The notes: generated by a model not told the origin, from the letters alone. Numbered from the stretch's first letter, positions 27,573 through 37,365 are shown. The stretch: 64,000 nt of DNA from CAWBJP01 sp963789165 (GCA_963789165.1 CAWBJP010000001.1:124001-188000); one strand, 5' to 3'. Program-made: numbers and translations.

Positions 27573-28880
27573 TCACACCAGCAGGATCTCGGCCTCGCCG
27601 GCCCGGGGGTCGAGGTCCGATTCGTCGATGGGGCCCACCGCGGCCAGGACCCGGGGGGCGCCGTCGATGACCCGCTCGATGACCCGGGCCACGTCCTCGG
27701 GGCCCACGGCGTCGATGCGGGCCACCAGCTCGTCCATGTCGAGGACCTCGCCGGCGGTGAGCTCCGAGCGACCGAGACGCTCCATGCGGGGCGACGACCC
27801 TTCCAGGGATAGGGCGAGCTGGCCCTTGAAGTGGCCTTTGGCCCGCTCCAGCTCGCCTTCCTCCATGCCCCGGTCGGCCACCAGGCGGTCGAGCTCCCCG
27901 CTCACGATGGTGAGCACCTCCGCCACCCGGGAGGGGGCGGTGCCGGCGTAGACGGCGAACATCCCGGTGTCCTCGAAAGCGGCCCGATAGGAGTACACCG
28001 AGTAGGCCAGCCCCCGGCGCTCCCGGATCTCCTGGAAGAGCCGTGACGACATGCCCCCGCCGAGCACGTGGTTGAGCACTGAGAGGGCGTAGCGGTCGGG
28101 ATCGGAGCGGGACAGCCCGGGCATGCCCAGCACCAGGTGGGCCTGCTCGGTGGGCCGGGTGAGCACCCGGCGGGCGCCGGCGGGCCGGACCTCGGCGTTG
28201 ATCCGGGGCTCCCGGTCGCCCACCTCGCCGGCGAAGCAGCGCTCGACCTCGGCCACGATCTGGTCGTGCTCGAGGTTGCCGGCCGCCGCCACCACGATGT
28301 TGCCGCCCTTGTAGTGACGGCCGTGGAAGGCGGCGATCTGCCCCGGGGTCATGGCGTCGATCGACTCGACCCGCCCGAGGACCTCCCGGCCGATGGTCTG
28401 GGCCGGAAACAGGGCCTCGGCGAAGATCGAGTGCACGAGCTCGTCGGGGGTGTCCTCGTGCATCTTGATCTCTTCCAGGATGACCTGGCGCTCGCAGTCC
28501 ACCTCGGCGGGACGGAAGGCGGGCGACCACACCACGTCGGAGAGGATGTCGAGGGCGAGGTCGTAGCTCTCGTCCAGGATGCGCACGTAGTAGGCGGTGT
28601 ACTCCTTGGTGGTGAAGGCGTTCATCTCGCCGCCGACCGACTCCACCGCCTCGGCGATGTCCTGGGCACTGCGCCGCTCAGTGCCCTTGAACAGGAGGTG
28701 CTCCAGGAAGTGGCTGGCGCCGGCGAGCTCGTCGGGCTCGTCCCGCGAGCCCGTGCCGGCCCAGAAGCCGATGGCCACCGAGCGCAGCTCGGGCAGCGCT
28801 TCGGTGACCACCCGGATCCCGTTGTCGAGTCGGGTGCGGCGAACGGCGTCGCCGTTCCCGGTCACAACGGGTTCGGGCAC
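27573..28880 (-). CDS. M16-family zinc protease (pitrilysin/processing-peptidase-like)
   Basis: A 435-aa metallopeptidase with the inverted zinc motif HFLEH at residues 57-61 and the downstream acidic ligand within the EVDCERQVILEEI region. Other family features are GGEMNAFTTKEYTAYYVR and LGGGMSSRLFQEIRERRGLAYSVYS in the second half, which has the non-catalytic M16 domain. It starts with GTG 28880, directly abutting the pnp stop (28881), an arrangement conserved across actinobacteria. The physiological substrate is not known. Intact. Confidence 0.93.
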   Translation of the reverse strand: MPEPVVTGNGDAVRRTRLDNGIRVVTEALPELRSVAIGFWAGTGSRDEPDELAGASHFLEHLLFKGTERRSAQDIAEAVESVGGEMNAFTTKEYTAYYVRILDESYDLALDILSDVVWSPAFRPAEVDCERQVILEEIKMHEDTPDELVHSIFAEALFPAQTIGREVLGRVESIDAMTPGQIAAFHGRHYKGGNIVVAAAGNLEHDQIVAEVERCFAGEVGDREPRINAEVRPAGARRVLTRPTEQAHLVLGMPGLSRSDPDRYALSVLNHVLGGGMSSRLFQEIRERRGLAYSVYSYRAAFEDTGMFAVYAGTAPSRVAEVLTIVSGELDRLVADRGMEEGELERAKGHFKGQLALSLEGSSPRMERLGRSELTAGEVLDMDELVARIDAVGPEDVARVIERVIDGAPRVLAAVGPIDESDLDPRAGEAEILLV

Positions 28881-31373
28881 CTACCGGCGTCCACCGCGGC
28901 CACCCCGGTCTCCACCCCGGCTCCGGCCGCCCCGGTCCCGGCCGCCGCGGTCGCGGTCGCGGTCCGGCCGGTCGTCGGTGCGGGCCCGGACACCGGCGAC
29001 GTCCGCCGGTCCCAGATCGCCGAACTCGTCCTTGGCCGTGCGGTCCCAGTCGCTGTCGAAGGACACGAGATCACGGTCGCCGCCGCCCTCGAGGGCGCGC
29101 ACCGCTCCCCCACCGCCGTTGCCATCCGGTCCCTCGTCCGATCTCCCGCCGCCGCCTTCGCCACCGCCACCACCGCCACCCTCGAGGCCTTCAAGGGGCT
29201 TGGCCAGCGAGAGCGACACCTTGCCCTGGGGGTCGACGTCGTCGACCCGCACGCTCACCTCGATGCCGAGGGACAGGACGTCCTCCACCCGGTCGACGCG
29301 CTTGCCGCCGCCCAGTTTGGAGATGTGCAGCAGCCCGTCCCGGCCCGGGAGGATGTTGACGAAGGCGCCGAACTTCGTGATGTTGACCACCTTGCCGGCG
29401 TAGATGGCGCCGATGTCGGCTTCCGGCGGGTGGAGGATGAGCTCGATGAGCCGGCGGGCTTCGTTGACCGCCCCGCCGTCGCGCCCACCGATCGTGACGG
29501 TGCCGTGTTGCCCGTCGTCGTCGACGTTGACGTCGGCGCCCGTCTCCTGCTGGATCGTGTTGATGACCTTGCCCTTGGGCCCGATGACCTCGCCGATGCG
29601 GTCCATCGGGATCTGGAAGCTCACGATCTTCGGGGCCGACTCGGCCACCTCTTCCCTCGGCGCCGCGATGGCCTCGGCCATGACCTCGAGGATCTTGAGG
29701 CGGGCGTCCTTGGCCTGGCGCAGGGCGTCGGTCAGCACCTCGGCGGGAAGACCGTCGATCTTGGTGTCGAGCTGGAGAGCGGTCACGAAGTCGGCCGTGC
29801 CCGCCACCTTGAAGTCCATGTCGCCGAAGGCGTCCTCGGCCCCGAGGATGTCGGTCAGGGTCGTGTACTTGCCCTCGTGGAAGACCAGGCCCATGGCGAT
29901 GCCGGCCACCGGTGCCTTGATGGGCACGCCGGCGTCCATGAGCGCCAGGGTCGAGCCGCACACCGAGCCCATGGAGGTCGAGCCGTTGGAGGCCAGCACG
30001 TCAGAGACCACGCGCAGGGCGTAGGGGAACTCCCCCACCGGGGGCACAACCGGCAGCAGAGCCCGCTCGGCCAGGGCCCCGTGGCCGATCTCCCGGCGCT
30101 TCGGAGAGCCCACCCGGCCCGTCTCCCCGGTGGAGAAGGGCAGGAAGTTGTAGTGGTGCATGTAGCGCTTGGCGTCGTCGATGCCGATGGTGTCGAGCAT
30201 CTGCTCCAGGCGGGGCATGCCCAGCGAGGCCACCGACAGGACCTGGGTCTCGCCCCGCTGGAACAGGCCGGTGCCGTGGGCGGTGCGCAGCAGCCCCACC
30301 TGGGCGGACAGGGAGCGTAGGTCGGTGGGCGTGCGCCCGTCGATCCGGATGCCCTCGGTCACGATACGGGAGCGCACCACTTCCTTCTGGAGGCTGCGGA
30401 AGGCCCGCTTCACGGCCACTTCGGGGTGCTCCCCGGGTGCGTCGGGGGTGCCGGCCAGGCTGGCCGCAAGCTCCGCGCCAATCTCGGCCAGGCGGGCGTT
30501 GCGGTCGGCTTTGTCGGCGATGGTGAGCGCCTCGGCCACCTGGGCCCGGCCGGCGGCCTCCACCGCCGCGTACGTTTCCTCGGAGTAGTCGGCCTGAAGC
30601 TCAAAGGTCATGGGCTCGATGGGGCCGTTGGCCGCTTCCACCTGGGCCCGCAGCTGGAGCTGGATCTCGATGGAGTCGTTGATCCAGCGCTTGGACTCCT
30701 CGAGGCCCTCGGCGATGACCTCCTCGGTCACGTGGGGGGCACCGGCCTGATAGAGCTCCCAGGCGGCCTCGGTCCCGCCCGCCTCCACCATCATCACGGC
30801 GACGTCGCCGTTGTCCAGGCGCCGGCCGGCCACCACCAGCTCGAAGGTGGAGGCGTCCCCCTCCTGGTAGGTGGGATGCGCCACCCACTCGCCGTCCTTG
30901 TGGGCCAGGCGTACGGCGCCGATGGGGCCGGCGAAGGGAATGCCGGACACCATGAGGGCGGCCGACGCGGCGTTGATGGCCAGCACGTCGTGGGGGTTCT
31001 CCAGGTCGGCACCGAGGATGACGGCCACGATCTGGGTCTCGTTGCGGAACCCCTTGGGGAACGACGGCCGCAGGGGCCGGTCGGTCAGCCGGCAGGTGAG
31101 GATGGCCTGCTCGGTGGGGCGCCCCTCCCGGCGGAAGAACGAGCCGGGGATCTTCCCGGCCGCGTACATGCGCTCCTCCACGTCGACGGTGAGGGGGAAG
31201 AAGTCGATGCCCTCCCGTACCCCCTGGCTGGACACGGCCGTGGCCAGGACGGTGGTGTCGCCGATGCGGGCGAGCACCGCTCCGTCGGCCTGAAGGGCCA
31301 ACGCTCCGGTTTCGAAGGACAGGGACTTGCCGGTCTGCCCGATGGGGGCCGACACCGCGATCGGGTCGGTCAT
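28881..31373 (-). CDS. pnp: Polyribonucleotide nucleotidyltransferase with RGG/acidic tail
   Basis: Phosphorolytic 3'-5' exoribonuclease. Two RNase PH domains flank an all-helical domain; the second carries FLPFSTGETGRVGSPKRREIGHG and STSMGSVCGSTLALMDAGV. The KH domain has IGPKGKVINTIQQETGA and the S1 domain ends VSLSLAKPLEG near residue 715. After that comes an unusually long low-complexity tail of about 110 residues: poly-Gly, a middle acidic/hydrophobic part (VSFDSDWDRTAKDEFGDLG), then RDRGGRDRGGRSRGGDRGGRGGRR. Such RGG tails usually bind RNA non-specifically or drive condensation. Intact; 830 aa. Located directly downstream of rpsO. Confidence 0.95.
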   Translation of the reverse strand: MTDPIAVSAPIGQTGKSLSFETGALALQADGAVLARIGDTTVLATAVSSQGVREGIDFFPLTVDVEERMYAAGKIPGSFFRREGRPTEQAILTCRLTDRPLRPSFPKGFRNETQIVAVILGADLENPHDVLAINAASAALMVSGIPFAGPIGAVRLAHKDGEWVAHPTYQEGDASTFELVVAGRRLDNGDVAVMMVEAGGTEAAWELYQAGAPHVTEEVIAEGLEESKRWINDSIEIQLQLRAQVEAANGPIEPMTFELQADYSEETYAAVEAAGRAQVAEALTIADKADRNARLAEIGAELAASLAGTPDAPGEHPEVAVKRAFRSLQKEVVRSRIVTEGIRIDGRTPTDLRSLSAQVGLLRTAHGTGLFQRGETQVLSVASLGMPRLEQMLDTIGIDDAKRYMHHYNFLPFSTGETGRVGSPKRREIGHGALAERALLPVVPPVGEFPYALRVVSDVLASNGSTSMGSVCGSTLALMDAGVPIKAPVAGIAMGLVFHEGKYTTLTDILGAEDAFGDMDFKVAGTADFVTALQLDTKIDGLPAEVLTDALRQAKDARLKILEVMAEAIAAPREEVAESAPKIVSFQIPMDRIGEVIGPKGKVINTIQQETGADVNVDDDGQHGTVTIGGRDGGAVNEARRLIELILHPPEADIGAIYAGKVVNITKFGAFVNILPGRDGLLHISKLGGGKRVDRVEDVLSLGIEVSVRVDDVDPQGKVSLSLAKPLEGLEGGGGGGGEGGGGRSDEGPDGNGGGGAVRALEGGGDRDLVSFDSDWDRTAKDEFGDLGPADVAGVRARTDDRPDRDRDRGGRDRGGRSRGGDRGGRGGRR

Positions 31374-31504
31374 AGCCGCTCCTTTGTGTCAGGGCGGCGG
31401 GGCGGAGCCGGTTCCCAGTCGCCACCCCCCGGAGGTCGGACCCCCCGGACGCTGGCGACTGACAACCGACGTCGCCGTCGCCGCCCCCAGCTAGCGAATT
31501 CGAT

Positions 31505-31540
31505 TCGGAAAACGAACGAGGAGCGGCGAGCCGCTCCTCG
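31505..31540 (-). terminator. Intrinsic terminator of rpsO
   Basis: On the minus strand CGAGGAGCGG and CCGCTCCTCG (31540-31517) form a ten-pair stem with a four-base loop, followed by TTCGTTTTCC. It lies 10 bases beyond the rpsO stop at 31551, before pnp. As in other bacteria it may be leaky, so that pnp is partly read from the rpsO promoter. Confidence 0.75.
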
Positions 31541-31550
31541 GGGAGGTCTT

Positions 31551-31808
31551 TTATCGGCGCAGGCCGAGTCGGGCAATGAGCGCTCGGTACCTCTCGACGT
31601 CGTTACGGCGGAGGTAGTCGAGCAACCGGCGTCTCCGGCCCACGAGCATGAGTAGCCCACGGCGCGAGTGATGGTCCTTGCTGTGGACCTTCAGGTGTGT
31701 CGTGAGCTCGTTGATGCGCGCCGTCAGGAGCGCGATCTGCACCTCGGGTGAGCCGGTGTCGGTCTCATGGAGGCGGTACTCATTGATCGTGGTGGAGGTG
31801 TCGGCCAT
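31551..31808 (-). CDS. rpsO: Ribosomal protein S15
   Basis: Small-subunit protein binding the 16S central domain. The 85-aa product, MADTSTTINEYRLHETDTGS, PEVQIALLTARINELTTHLK, HSKDHHSRRGLLMLVGRRRR, LLDYLRRNDVERYRALI, matches the family over its entire length. ATG 31808 gives the expected N-terminus; the ribosome-binding site (ACGAGGC) is modest. Confidence 0.97.
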   Translation of the reverse strand: MADTSTTINEYRLHETDTGSPEVQIALLTARINELTTHLKVHSKDHHSRRGLLMLVGRRRRLLDYLRRNDVERYRALIARLGLRR

Positions 31809-31942
31809 GCCTCGTCGTCTGCTCGTCTGGCGTGAAAGGGCTGCGGCAGGGTGCCGCAACGACCGGCAGACTACCAGAATTGCCCCTACCGGCCGCCCGC
31901 GAGGGCCTACCCTCTGGCCGACGGCATGAGCAAGGAGACGCC

Positions 31943-33794
31943 ATGCGCACGGTGACCGGACGGTGGGCGCTGGCGGCGATGCTGGTCGGGGCGGCGCTGG
32001 CCCCGGCCGGGAGCAGACCACTCCTCGCCCAGGAGGCCAAACCGACCGTGGTCCACGCCCTCCTGGGCGGCGCTGACGGCAAGGTCCTGGGCGTGGCCGC
32101 CATCAGTACCGACGGTGACCTCACCCGCATCGAGGTGAGCGTGTCGGGGCTCTCGCCCGGCTTCCACGGCTTCCAGATCCACACCACCGGCCTCTGCGAT
32201 CCGGGCGACACGGCCAACCCGTTCATCTCGGCCGGTGGGCACCTGGGCAGCGGCATCACTCCTCACGCCGGTCACGCCGGCGATCTGTCCCCGCTCCTCG
32301 CCCGGCCCGACGGGACGGCCCGGGCCCTCTTCAGAACCGACCGGCTCAACCTCGCCCAGCTGCTGGGGGGTGACGGGACGGCGGTCGTTGTCCACGCCGG
32401 CGCCGACAACTTCGCCAACATCCCGGGCCAGTACCACTCGAACGACCCCGACCAGCTCGGGCTCGGCGGCGCCGATGCCATGACGCGGGCCACCGGAGAC
32501 TCCGGGAAGCGGGTGGCCTGCGGCGTGGTGCGGCCCGGGCGGGCCGACCTGCCCGCCGGCTACTTCCTCGTGGCGGGCGACGGCGGGGTCTTCGCCTTCG
32601 GCGACGCGGTCTTCCGGGGCGGCAAGGGGGGCCAGCGCCTCAACCGGCCCGTGGTCGGCATGGCCGTCACACCCGGAGGCGATGGTTATCACCTGGTCGC
32701 CTCCGACGGCGGCGTCTTCGCCTTCGGCGATGCCGTCTTCGAGGGGAGCACCGGCGGGATGCAGCTCAACGCCCCGGTCGTGGCGATGGCCATCACCCCG
32801 ATTGAGGCGGTGGCCCGCCTGGTCGACAAGCGCGGCACCGGTGTCGGCGAGGTGCGCCTGACCGAGGGCGATGGCGGGGTGCGCGTAGCGGTGACGGCCC
32901 GGGGGCTCGATCCCGGGTTCCACGGTTTCCACGTCCACACCATCGGGGTGTGTGACCACGACGACGCCTTCGACGGCGCGGGCCCTCACCTCGGGGCATC
33001 ACCCCAGGTGTCGCACCCGGACCACAGCGGTGACCTTCCGGCCCTCTTCGCCGACCAGGCCGGCCGGGCCTCGGCCACCTTCCACACCAGGCGCTTCGGC
33101 CTCTCCGCCCTGCTGGAGGGCGACGGCACGGCCTTCATCATCACGTCGGAACGGGACAACTTCGCCAACATCCCCACCGACCGCTACGACCCCGACCCCG
33201 ACGAGGAGACGCTGGCCACCGGGGACAGCGAGGCCAACGGCCGCGTGGCCTGTGGGGTGGTCAAGGGCGACCGCCGACGGGACACCCGTCTCCGGCTACT
33301 GGCTGGCTGCAGCCGACGGTGGCGTCTTCAACTTCGGCGACGCTCCCTTCCTGGGATCGGCGGGAGGCGCCAAGCTCAACCAGCCGGTGGTGGGTATGGC
33401 GGCCACCGCCTCAGGGGACGGCTACTGGCTGGTGGCGTCCGACGGCGGGGTGTTCAACTACGGCGACGCCACCTTCAAAGGCAGCACCGGGGGGACCCCA
33501 CTGAACGAGGCCATCGTGGGCATGGCCGGCACACCCTCCGGGGCGGGCTACTGGCTGGTGGCGGGCGACGGCGGCGTGTTCACGTTCGGCGACGCCGTCC
33601 TCCACGGGAGCCTGGGGGGGACCAGGCTCAACTCGCCCATCGTCGGCATGGCCGCCACGACCACCGGAGCCGGCTACTGGCTCTTCGCCGCCGACGGTGG
33701 GGTCTTCACCTTCGGCGACGCCGGCTTCGCCGGGAGTGCCGGCGGCACGCGCCTCAACCGCCCGATCGTGGGCGCCGGCGCCTTCACCGGCTGA
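31943..33794 (+). CDS. Secreted tandem Cu/Zn-SOD-like protein with six GYWLVAxDGG repeats, one frameshift
   Basis: Exported protein of about 617 aa. ATG 31943 follows GGAG; signal peptide MRTVTGRWALAAMLVGAALA. The first Cu/Zn superoxide dismutase-like domain has the copper/zinc histidines in GFQIHTTG, AGGHLG, HAGHAGDL and VVVHAGADN and the disulfide pair (LCD, ACGVV). Two propeller repeats follow (GYFLVAGDGGVFAFGDA...). A second SOD-like domain then starts: GFHVHTIGVCD, GPHLG and HSGDLP are kept, but the final copper His is replaced (AFIITSERDN). Four more repeats end the protein, making six in all. One frameshift at about 33280 lies at the junction after VACGVV. Probably an extracellular or surface oxidative-stress protein. 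Confidence 0.85.
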
Positions 33795-33803
33795 CCCGTC
33801 GCC

Positions 33804-34748
33804 TCAGCCCAGGGCCGTCCGGACGGCGTTGACGTCGCCGTGGATGGCCTCGACGAGGGCGTCGACTGAATCGAAGCGCTCCTCGTCCCGGATGCGGACC
33901 ACGAACCGCACGGCGGCCGCCTGGCCGTAGAGATCGCCGTCGAAATCGAGGAGATGGGCTTCGAGGAGCCGGTGCCCGCCCCCGGCGTAGAACGTCGGAC
34001 GGCGGCCGAGCGAGATGGCGGCGGGACGATCGGCCCCGTCGTCCGCCCGGAAGGTCCCGGCGTAGATGCCGTCGGCGGGCAGGCACACCTCGTCGGGCAC
34101 GGCCACGTTGGCGGTGGGGAAACCGAGGTCGCGGCCCCGCCGGTCCCCTTCGATCACCGGGCCCCGTACCTCGTGGGGCCGGCCCAGCAGCTCCGCCGCC
34201 GCCTCCACCCTCCCTTCGGTGAGCAACCGGCGGATGACGGTCGAAGAGAAAACGGGTCCCGATTCCGCCTCCACCAAAGGGATGCCGACGACTTCGAAAC
34301 CGCACTCCGAGCCCATGGCCGAGAGCAGGGCGACGTTGCCCCGGCGTTGGTTCCCGAAGTGGAAGTCCGCTCCCACCACCACCAACCGGGCCCGGAGGCA
34401 GTCGACCAGCACCTCGGTCACGAACTCCTCGGCCGGCTCGGCCCGGCGCGTCTCGTCGAAGGTGAGCACGAGGGTGTGGTCGACGAGACCGGTGCTCTCC
34501 AGCAGCTCCAGCTTCTGGTCCAGGGTGGTGAGCAGCTTGGGTGCCGACTCGGGCCGGACGACCTGGGCGGGGTGACGGTCGAAGGTGACCAGGGCCGTCT
34601 CCAGGCCCCGGGCCGAGGCCTGGTCCCGCACCAGCCGCAGCAGGGCCTGGTGGCCGAGGTGCACCCCGTCGAAGGCGCCGATCGTCACCGCCGCCCCCTC
34701 CGGCAGGGAAGGACAGCCCTCGAGGGAACGCACCACGTCCACGCTCAA
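33804..34748 (-). CDS. ribF: Bifunctional riboflavin kinase/FMN adenylyltransferase
   Basis: Makes FMN and FAD. The N-terminal FAD-synthetase domain has GAFDGVHLGHQ (residues about 23-33), VGADFHFGNQRRGN and SSTVIRRLL. The C-terminal flavokinase domain starts at about 190 with DLGFPTANV (metal-binding GxPTAN motif), DGIYAGTF and the final EAHLLDFDGDLYG. 314 aa, intact. The start is probably TTG 34748, overlapping the truB stop (TTGA); GTG 34742 is an alternative. The truB-ribF pairing is widespread. Confidence 0.94.
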   Translation of the reverse strand: MSVDVVRSLEGCPSLPEGAAVTIGAFDGVHLGHQALLRLVRDQASARGLETALVTFDRHPAQVVRPESAPKLLTTLDQKLELLESTGLVDHTLVLTFDETRRAEPAEEFVTEVLVDCLRARLVVVGADFHFGNQRRGNVALLSAMGSECGFEVVGIPLVEAESGPVFSSTVIRRLLTEGRVEAAAELLGRPHEVRGPVIEGDRRGRDLGFPTANVAVPDEVCLPADGIYAGTFRADDGADRPAAISLGRRPTFYAGGGHRLLEAHLLDFDGDLYGQAAAVRFVVRIRDEERFDSVDALVEAIHGDVNAVRTALG

Positions 34749-35626
34749 GCTCCCGACATGACAACGAGAGCGCGGGCCGACGCCCGGCCGCGCTCGTAGA
34801 TGGCGAGGAGGTCGTGATCCGGGCCGATGATCGCCACCGGCCCGGACGCCTCCCCGGGGCAGAGGGTGGCCACCGGGAACACCGTGCCGTGCCGGACGCC
34901 CTGGGCCAGGTCGGCGCCCACCGCCACCTGTTCCAAGTGGCGCACAGCCTCGACCGGGGGAAGGACGACGGCCTCGCCCTGGGCCACCACCTCCTCCAGC
35001 GGATGGGCCTCGTCGATCCCGAAGGGTCCGACGGCCAGGCGCCGCAGCCAGGCCAGGTGGGCACAGCCCCCGAGGGCGGTTCCGAGGTCGTCGGCCAGCG
35101 AGCGGATGTAGGTGCCGCTGCCGCAGGTCACCCGCACGGTGGCAGAGGGGAAATCACCGACCGAGAAGCTCTCCACTTCGATGCTGTCGATCCGCACCCT
35201 CCGGGGCTGGCGCTCGACCTCCTCGCCCCGGCGGGCCAGTTCATGGAGTCGGCGCCCGTCCACCTTCACGGCCGAGACCATAGGGGGCACCTGGTCGATC
35301 TCGCCCACGAATCGCCGGGTGGCCTCCACCAGCGCCTCGGCGGTGACACCGGGCATGGGGCCGCGTGCCGTCTCCCGCCCGGCGGCGTCGAGCGTGTCGG
35401 TGGCCACCCCGAAGCTGACCCCACCCACGTAGACCTTGGTCGTGTCGGTCAGGAAGCGCAGCAGGCGCGTGGCCCGGCCCACACCCACCAGCAGCACGCC
35501 GGTAGCGTCGGGGTCGAGCGTGCCGGCGTGGCCGACACGCTTGATGGAGAACACCCGCCGCAGCTTGGCCACGACGTCGTGTGAGGTCCACCCGGCGGGC
35601 TTGTCCACCACCACCAGCCCGTCCAC
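34745..35626 (-). CDS. truB: tRNA pseudouridine-55 synthase
   Basis: Isomerises U55 in the tRNA T-loop. The catalytic segment is VGHAGTLDPDATGVLLV, with the catalytic Asp in TLDP. N-terminal VVDKPAGWTSHDVV and later VPPMVSAVKVDGRRLHELAR and GTYIRSLADDLG complete the family pattern. GTG 35626 is chosen: an AGGGG ribosome-binding site sits about seven bases ahead and the nrnA stop (35635) nine bases upstream. 293 aa. An open frame extends from it far upstream into nrnA, but this is an artefact of the nrnA frameshift. Confidence 0.93.
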   Translation of the reverse strand: MDGLVVVDKPAGWTSHDVVAKLRRVFSIKRVGHAGTLDPDATGVLLVGVGRATRLLRFLTDTTKVYVGGVSFGVATDTLDAAGRETARGPMPGVTAEALVEATRRFVGEIDQVPPMVSAVKVDGRRLHELARRGEEVERQPRRVRIDSIEVESFSVGDFPSATVRVTCGSGTYIRSLADDLGTALGGCAHLAWLRRLAVGPFGIDEAHPLEEVVAQGEAVVLPPVEAVRHLEQVAVGADLAQGVRHGTVFPVATLCPGEASGPVAIIGPDHDLLAIYERGRASARALVVMSGA

Positions 35627-35634
35627 TACGACCC

Positions 35635-36613
35635 CTACAGGTCGGCCAGGATCCGTGCCACCACCGCCTCGACCGGGCCCGGGGCGGTGAACCCAGCGGC
35701 GAAGCGGTGTCCACCGCCGCCATGGTGGGCGGCCACCGCGGACACGTCGACCGCGCCGAGGGACCGCAGGCTGACCCGGAACATGCCGTCGGCCGCCTCC
35801 TTGAGCACGCAGGAGACCTCGGCCTCCCGCGCCTGGCGGAGAAAGTCGATGAGACCCTCGGTCTCCTCGAAGGTCACGCCGTACCGGGCGAGGTCTTCCT
35901 GGGTCAGCGCCGCCCAGATGAAAGCCTTGGGCTCCACCAGTTCGGCCCGGCCCAGCACCTCGCCCACCAACCGCAGGTAGGCGAGGCGGTGCTCGTCGAA
36001 GAGCGTGCGGTTGAGCCGGGCGACGGGGACGTCGAAGTCGAGCAGGCGGCGGGCCAGGTCGAAGGCCTCCACGCCGGTGCTCTCGTACTGGAACCGGCCC
36101 GTGTCGCACACCAGCCCCGCGTAGAGGCAGACGGCGGCGTCGTGGTTGAGGGGCAGGCCGAGGGCGGCGATGAGGCGGGCGGTGACCACCGCGCTCGGCT
36201 GCCGCCGCCGCGTCCACCAGGTGCAGCGAGCCGAAGCGGGTGTTGGAGCCGTGGTGATCGATGACCACGAGCTCCTTGGCCGCCCGGGCGGAGTCAGCCA
36301 GGGCACCGAGCCGGTCGATGGATCCGCAGTCGAGCGTCACCATCACGTCCGGGCTGGAGGGGAACGCCTCGGGCGGGCTGAGGGTGTCGAGCCCGGGCAG
36401 CTCCCGGTAGTGGTCGCCCACCACCTGCGGTCCGGCGAAGGCCGCCACCGACCGGTGCCCAGCGGCCCGGAGCACGTGATGGAGGGCCAGCATGGAGCCG
36501 AGGGCGTCACCGTCGGGCGCCACATGGCAGGCGAGCGCGACCAAGCCGGCGCCGGCGATGAGGGTGGCGGCGTGAGCCAGATCCTCGTCCGGGTAACCGG
36601 TGTTGAGGGTCAC
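35635..36613 (-). CDS. nrnA: DHH-family phosphoesterase (NrnA-like oligoribonuclease/pAp phosphatase), one frameshift
   Basis: Degrades nanoRNA and 3'-phosphoadenosine 5'-phosphate. The N-terminal DHH domain has HVAPDGDALGSMLAL, LDCGSIDRLG and VIDHHGSNTRFG; the C-terminal DHHA1 domain ends with AHHGGGGHRFAAGF. A frameshift at about 36205, in a CCGCCGCCGCG run, separates SLHLVDAAAAA from ARLIAALGLPLNHDAAVCLY. About 326 codons, as expected. ATG 36613 overlaps the rbfA stop (ATGA). The position between rbfA and truB is standard in actinobacteria. Confidence 0.92.
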
Positions 36614-37008
36614 TCCGGGGCCTCGGTCTCGCGGGCGTGCAACTCCCGGATGACCTGCTCCAACCGGTCCGCCTGGCTCAGGGCCGGGTCCTCCCGGAAC
36701 AGCAGGTCAGGTGTGTACTTGAGGCGCACCTGCCGGCCGAGAACCACCTTGAGATGGCCGGTGATGGCCTTCAGGGCGTCGGCCGTGTCCTCGTGGACCT
36801 GGCTGGGGTCCGCATCCTTGATGTACCCGGGCAGGTCGAGCACGGAGTACCAGACGGTGGCCTGCCGGAGATCGCCGGTCACGTCCACTCCGGTGAGCGT
36901 CACGAAACCGAGCATGGGGTCGTCGGACAGCCGCTCCAGCTCTTCGGCCAGAACCTCGCGCACCAGCTCGTTGACCCGCGCCGTGCGGGGGTAGCGACGA
37001 TCGGGCAT
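36610..37008 (-). CDS. rbfA: Ribosome-binding factor A
   Basis: KH-like 30S maturation factor. The 132-aa product opens MPDRRYPRTARVNELVREVLA, followed by LSDDPMLGFVTLTGVDVTGD and LKYTPDLLFREDPALSQADRLEQVIREL; these segments are characteristic. It lies five bases downstream of the YlxP gene and overlaps nrnA by four. Confidence 0.95.
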   Translation of the reverse strand: MPDRRYPRTARVNELVREVLAEELERLSDDPMLGFVTLTGVDVTGDLRQATVWYSVLDLPGYIKDADPSQVHEDTADALKAITGHLKVVLGRQVRLKYTPDLLFREDPALSQADRLEQVIRELHARETEAPE

Positions 37009-37012
37009 GCCC

Positions 37013-37306
37013 TCACTCCTCGGGCTCCAGGTAGGCGGTGGAGGTGTCGATGACCTCCACCTCGGTGGAGGACCTCACGAAGCGTTCGATGGTACCGAGC
37101 ACTTCCTCGAGGTGATGATTGCTCTCGGCCACCACCGCTACCGCGATAGCCGCCCGCTGCCACAGGTCCTGGTGGTCGACCTCGGCCACGGAAAGGTGGA
37201 AGCGGTGGCGCAACGTGTCCACGATAGGCCGCACCGCGGCCCGCTTGGCCTTGAGTGACCGGCTCTCGGGCACATGCAGGTCGAAACGCAGGGCGGCCGC
37301 GTGCAC
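37013..37306 (-). CDS. ylxP: DUF503 (YlxP-like) protein
   Basis: A 97-aa protein of the DUF503 family found between infB and rbfA in many bacteria; its job is not established, though the position suggests ribosome biogenesis. The family pattern is LRFDLHVPESRSLKAKRAAV, RFHLSVAEVDHQDLWQRAAI, AVVAESNHHLEEVL. GTG 37306 is taken as start because the domain begins there; a longer frame (to 37453) would run into infB. Confidence 0.88.
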   Translation of the reverse strand: MHAAALRFDLHVPESRSLKAKRAAVRPIVDTLRHRFHLSVAEVDHQDLWQRAAIAVAVVAESNHHLEEVLGTIERFVRSSTEVEVIDTSTAYLEPEE

Positions 37307-37365
37307 CGCACCATTGTCGCGGCCACGGGAGGGCAGCACGAAACGGATCAGTAACCGTCGGAAAC

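Noticed and set aside
28137..30320. A 727-codon plus-strand frame opposite the M16 protease and pnp
   Set aside because: It is His/Gly/Val/Asp-rich antisense of two well-conserved genes, with no domain, signal peptide or ribosome-binding site.
34745..36613. An open frame joining NrnA N-terminus to TruB
   Set aside because: The NrnA C-terminal DHHA1 domain is intact in another frame and ends before the TruB ribosome-binding site; the link is due to the indel near 36205.
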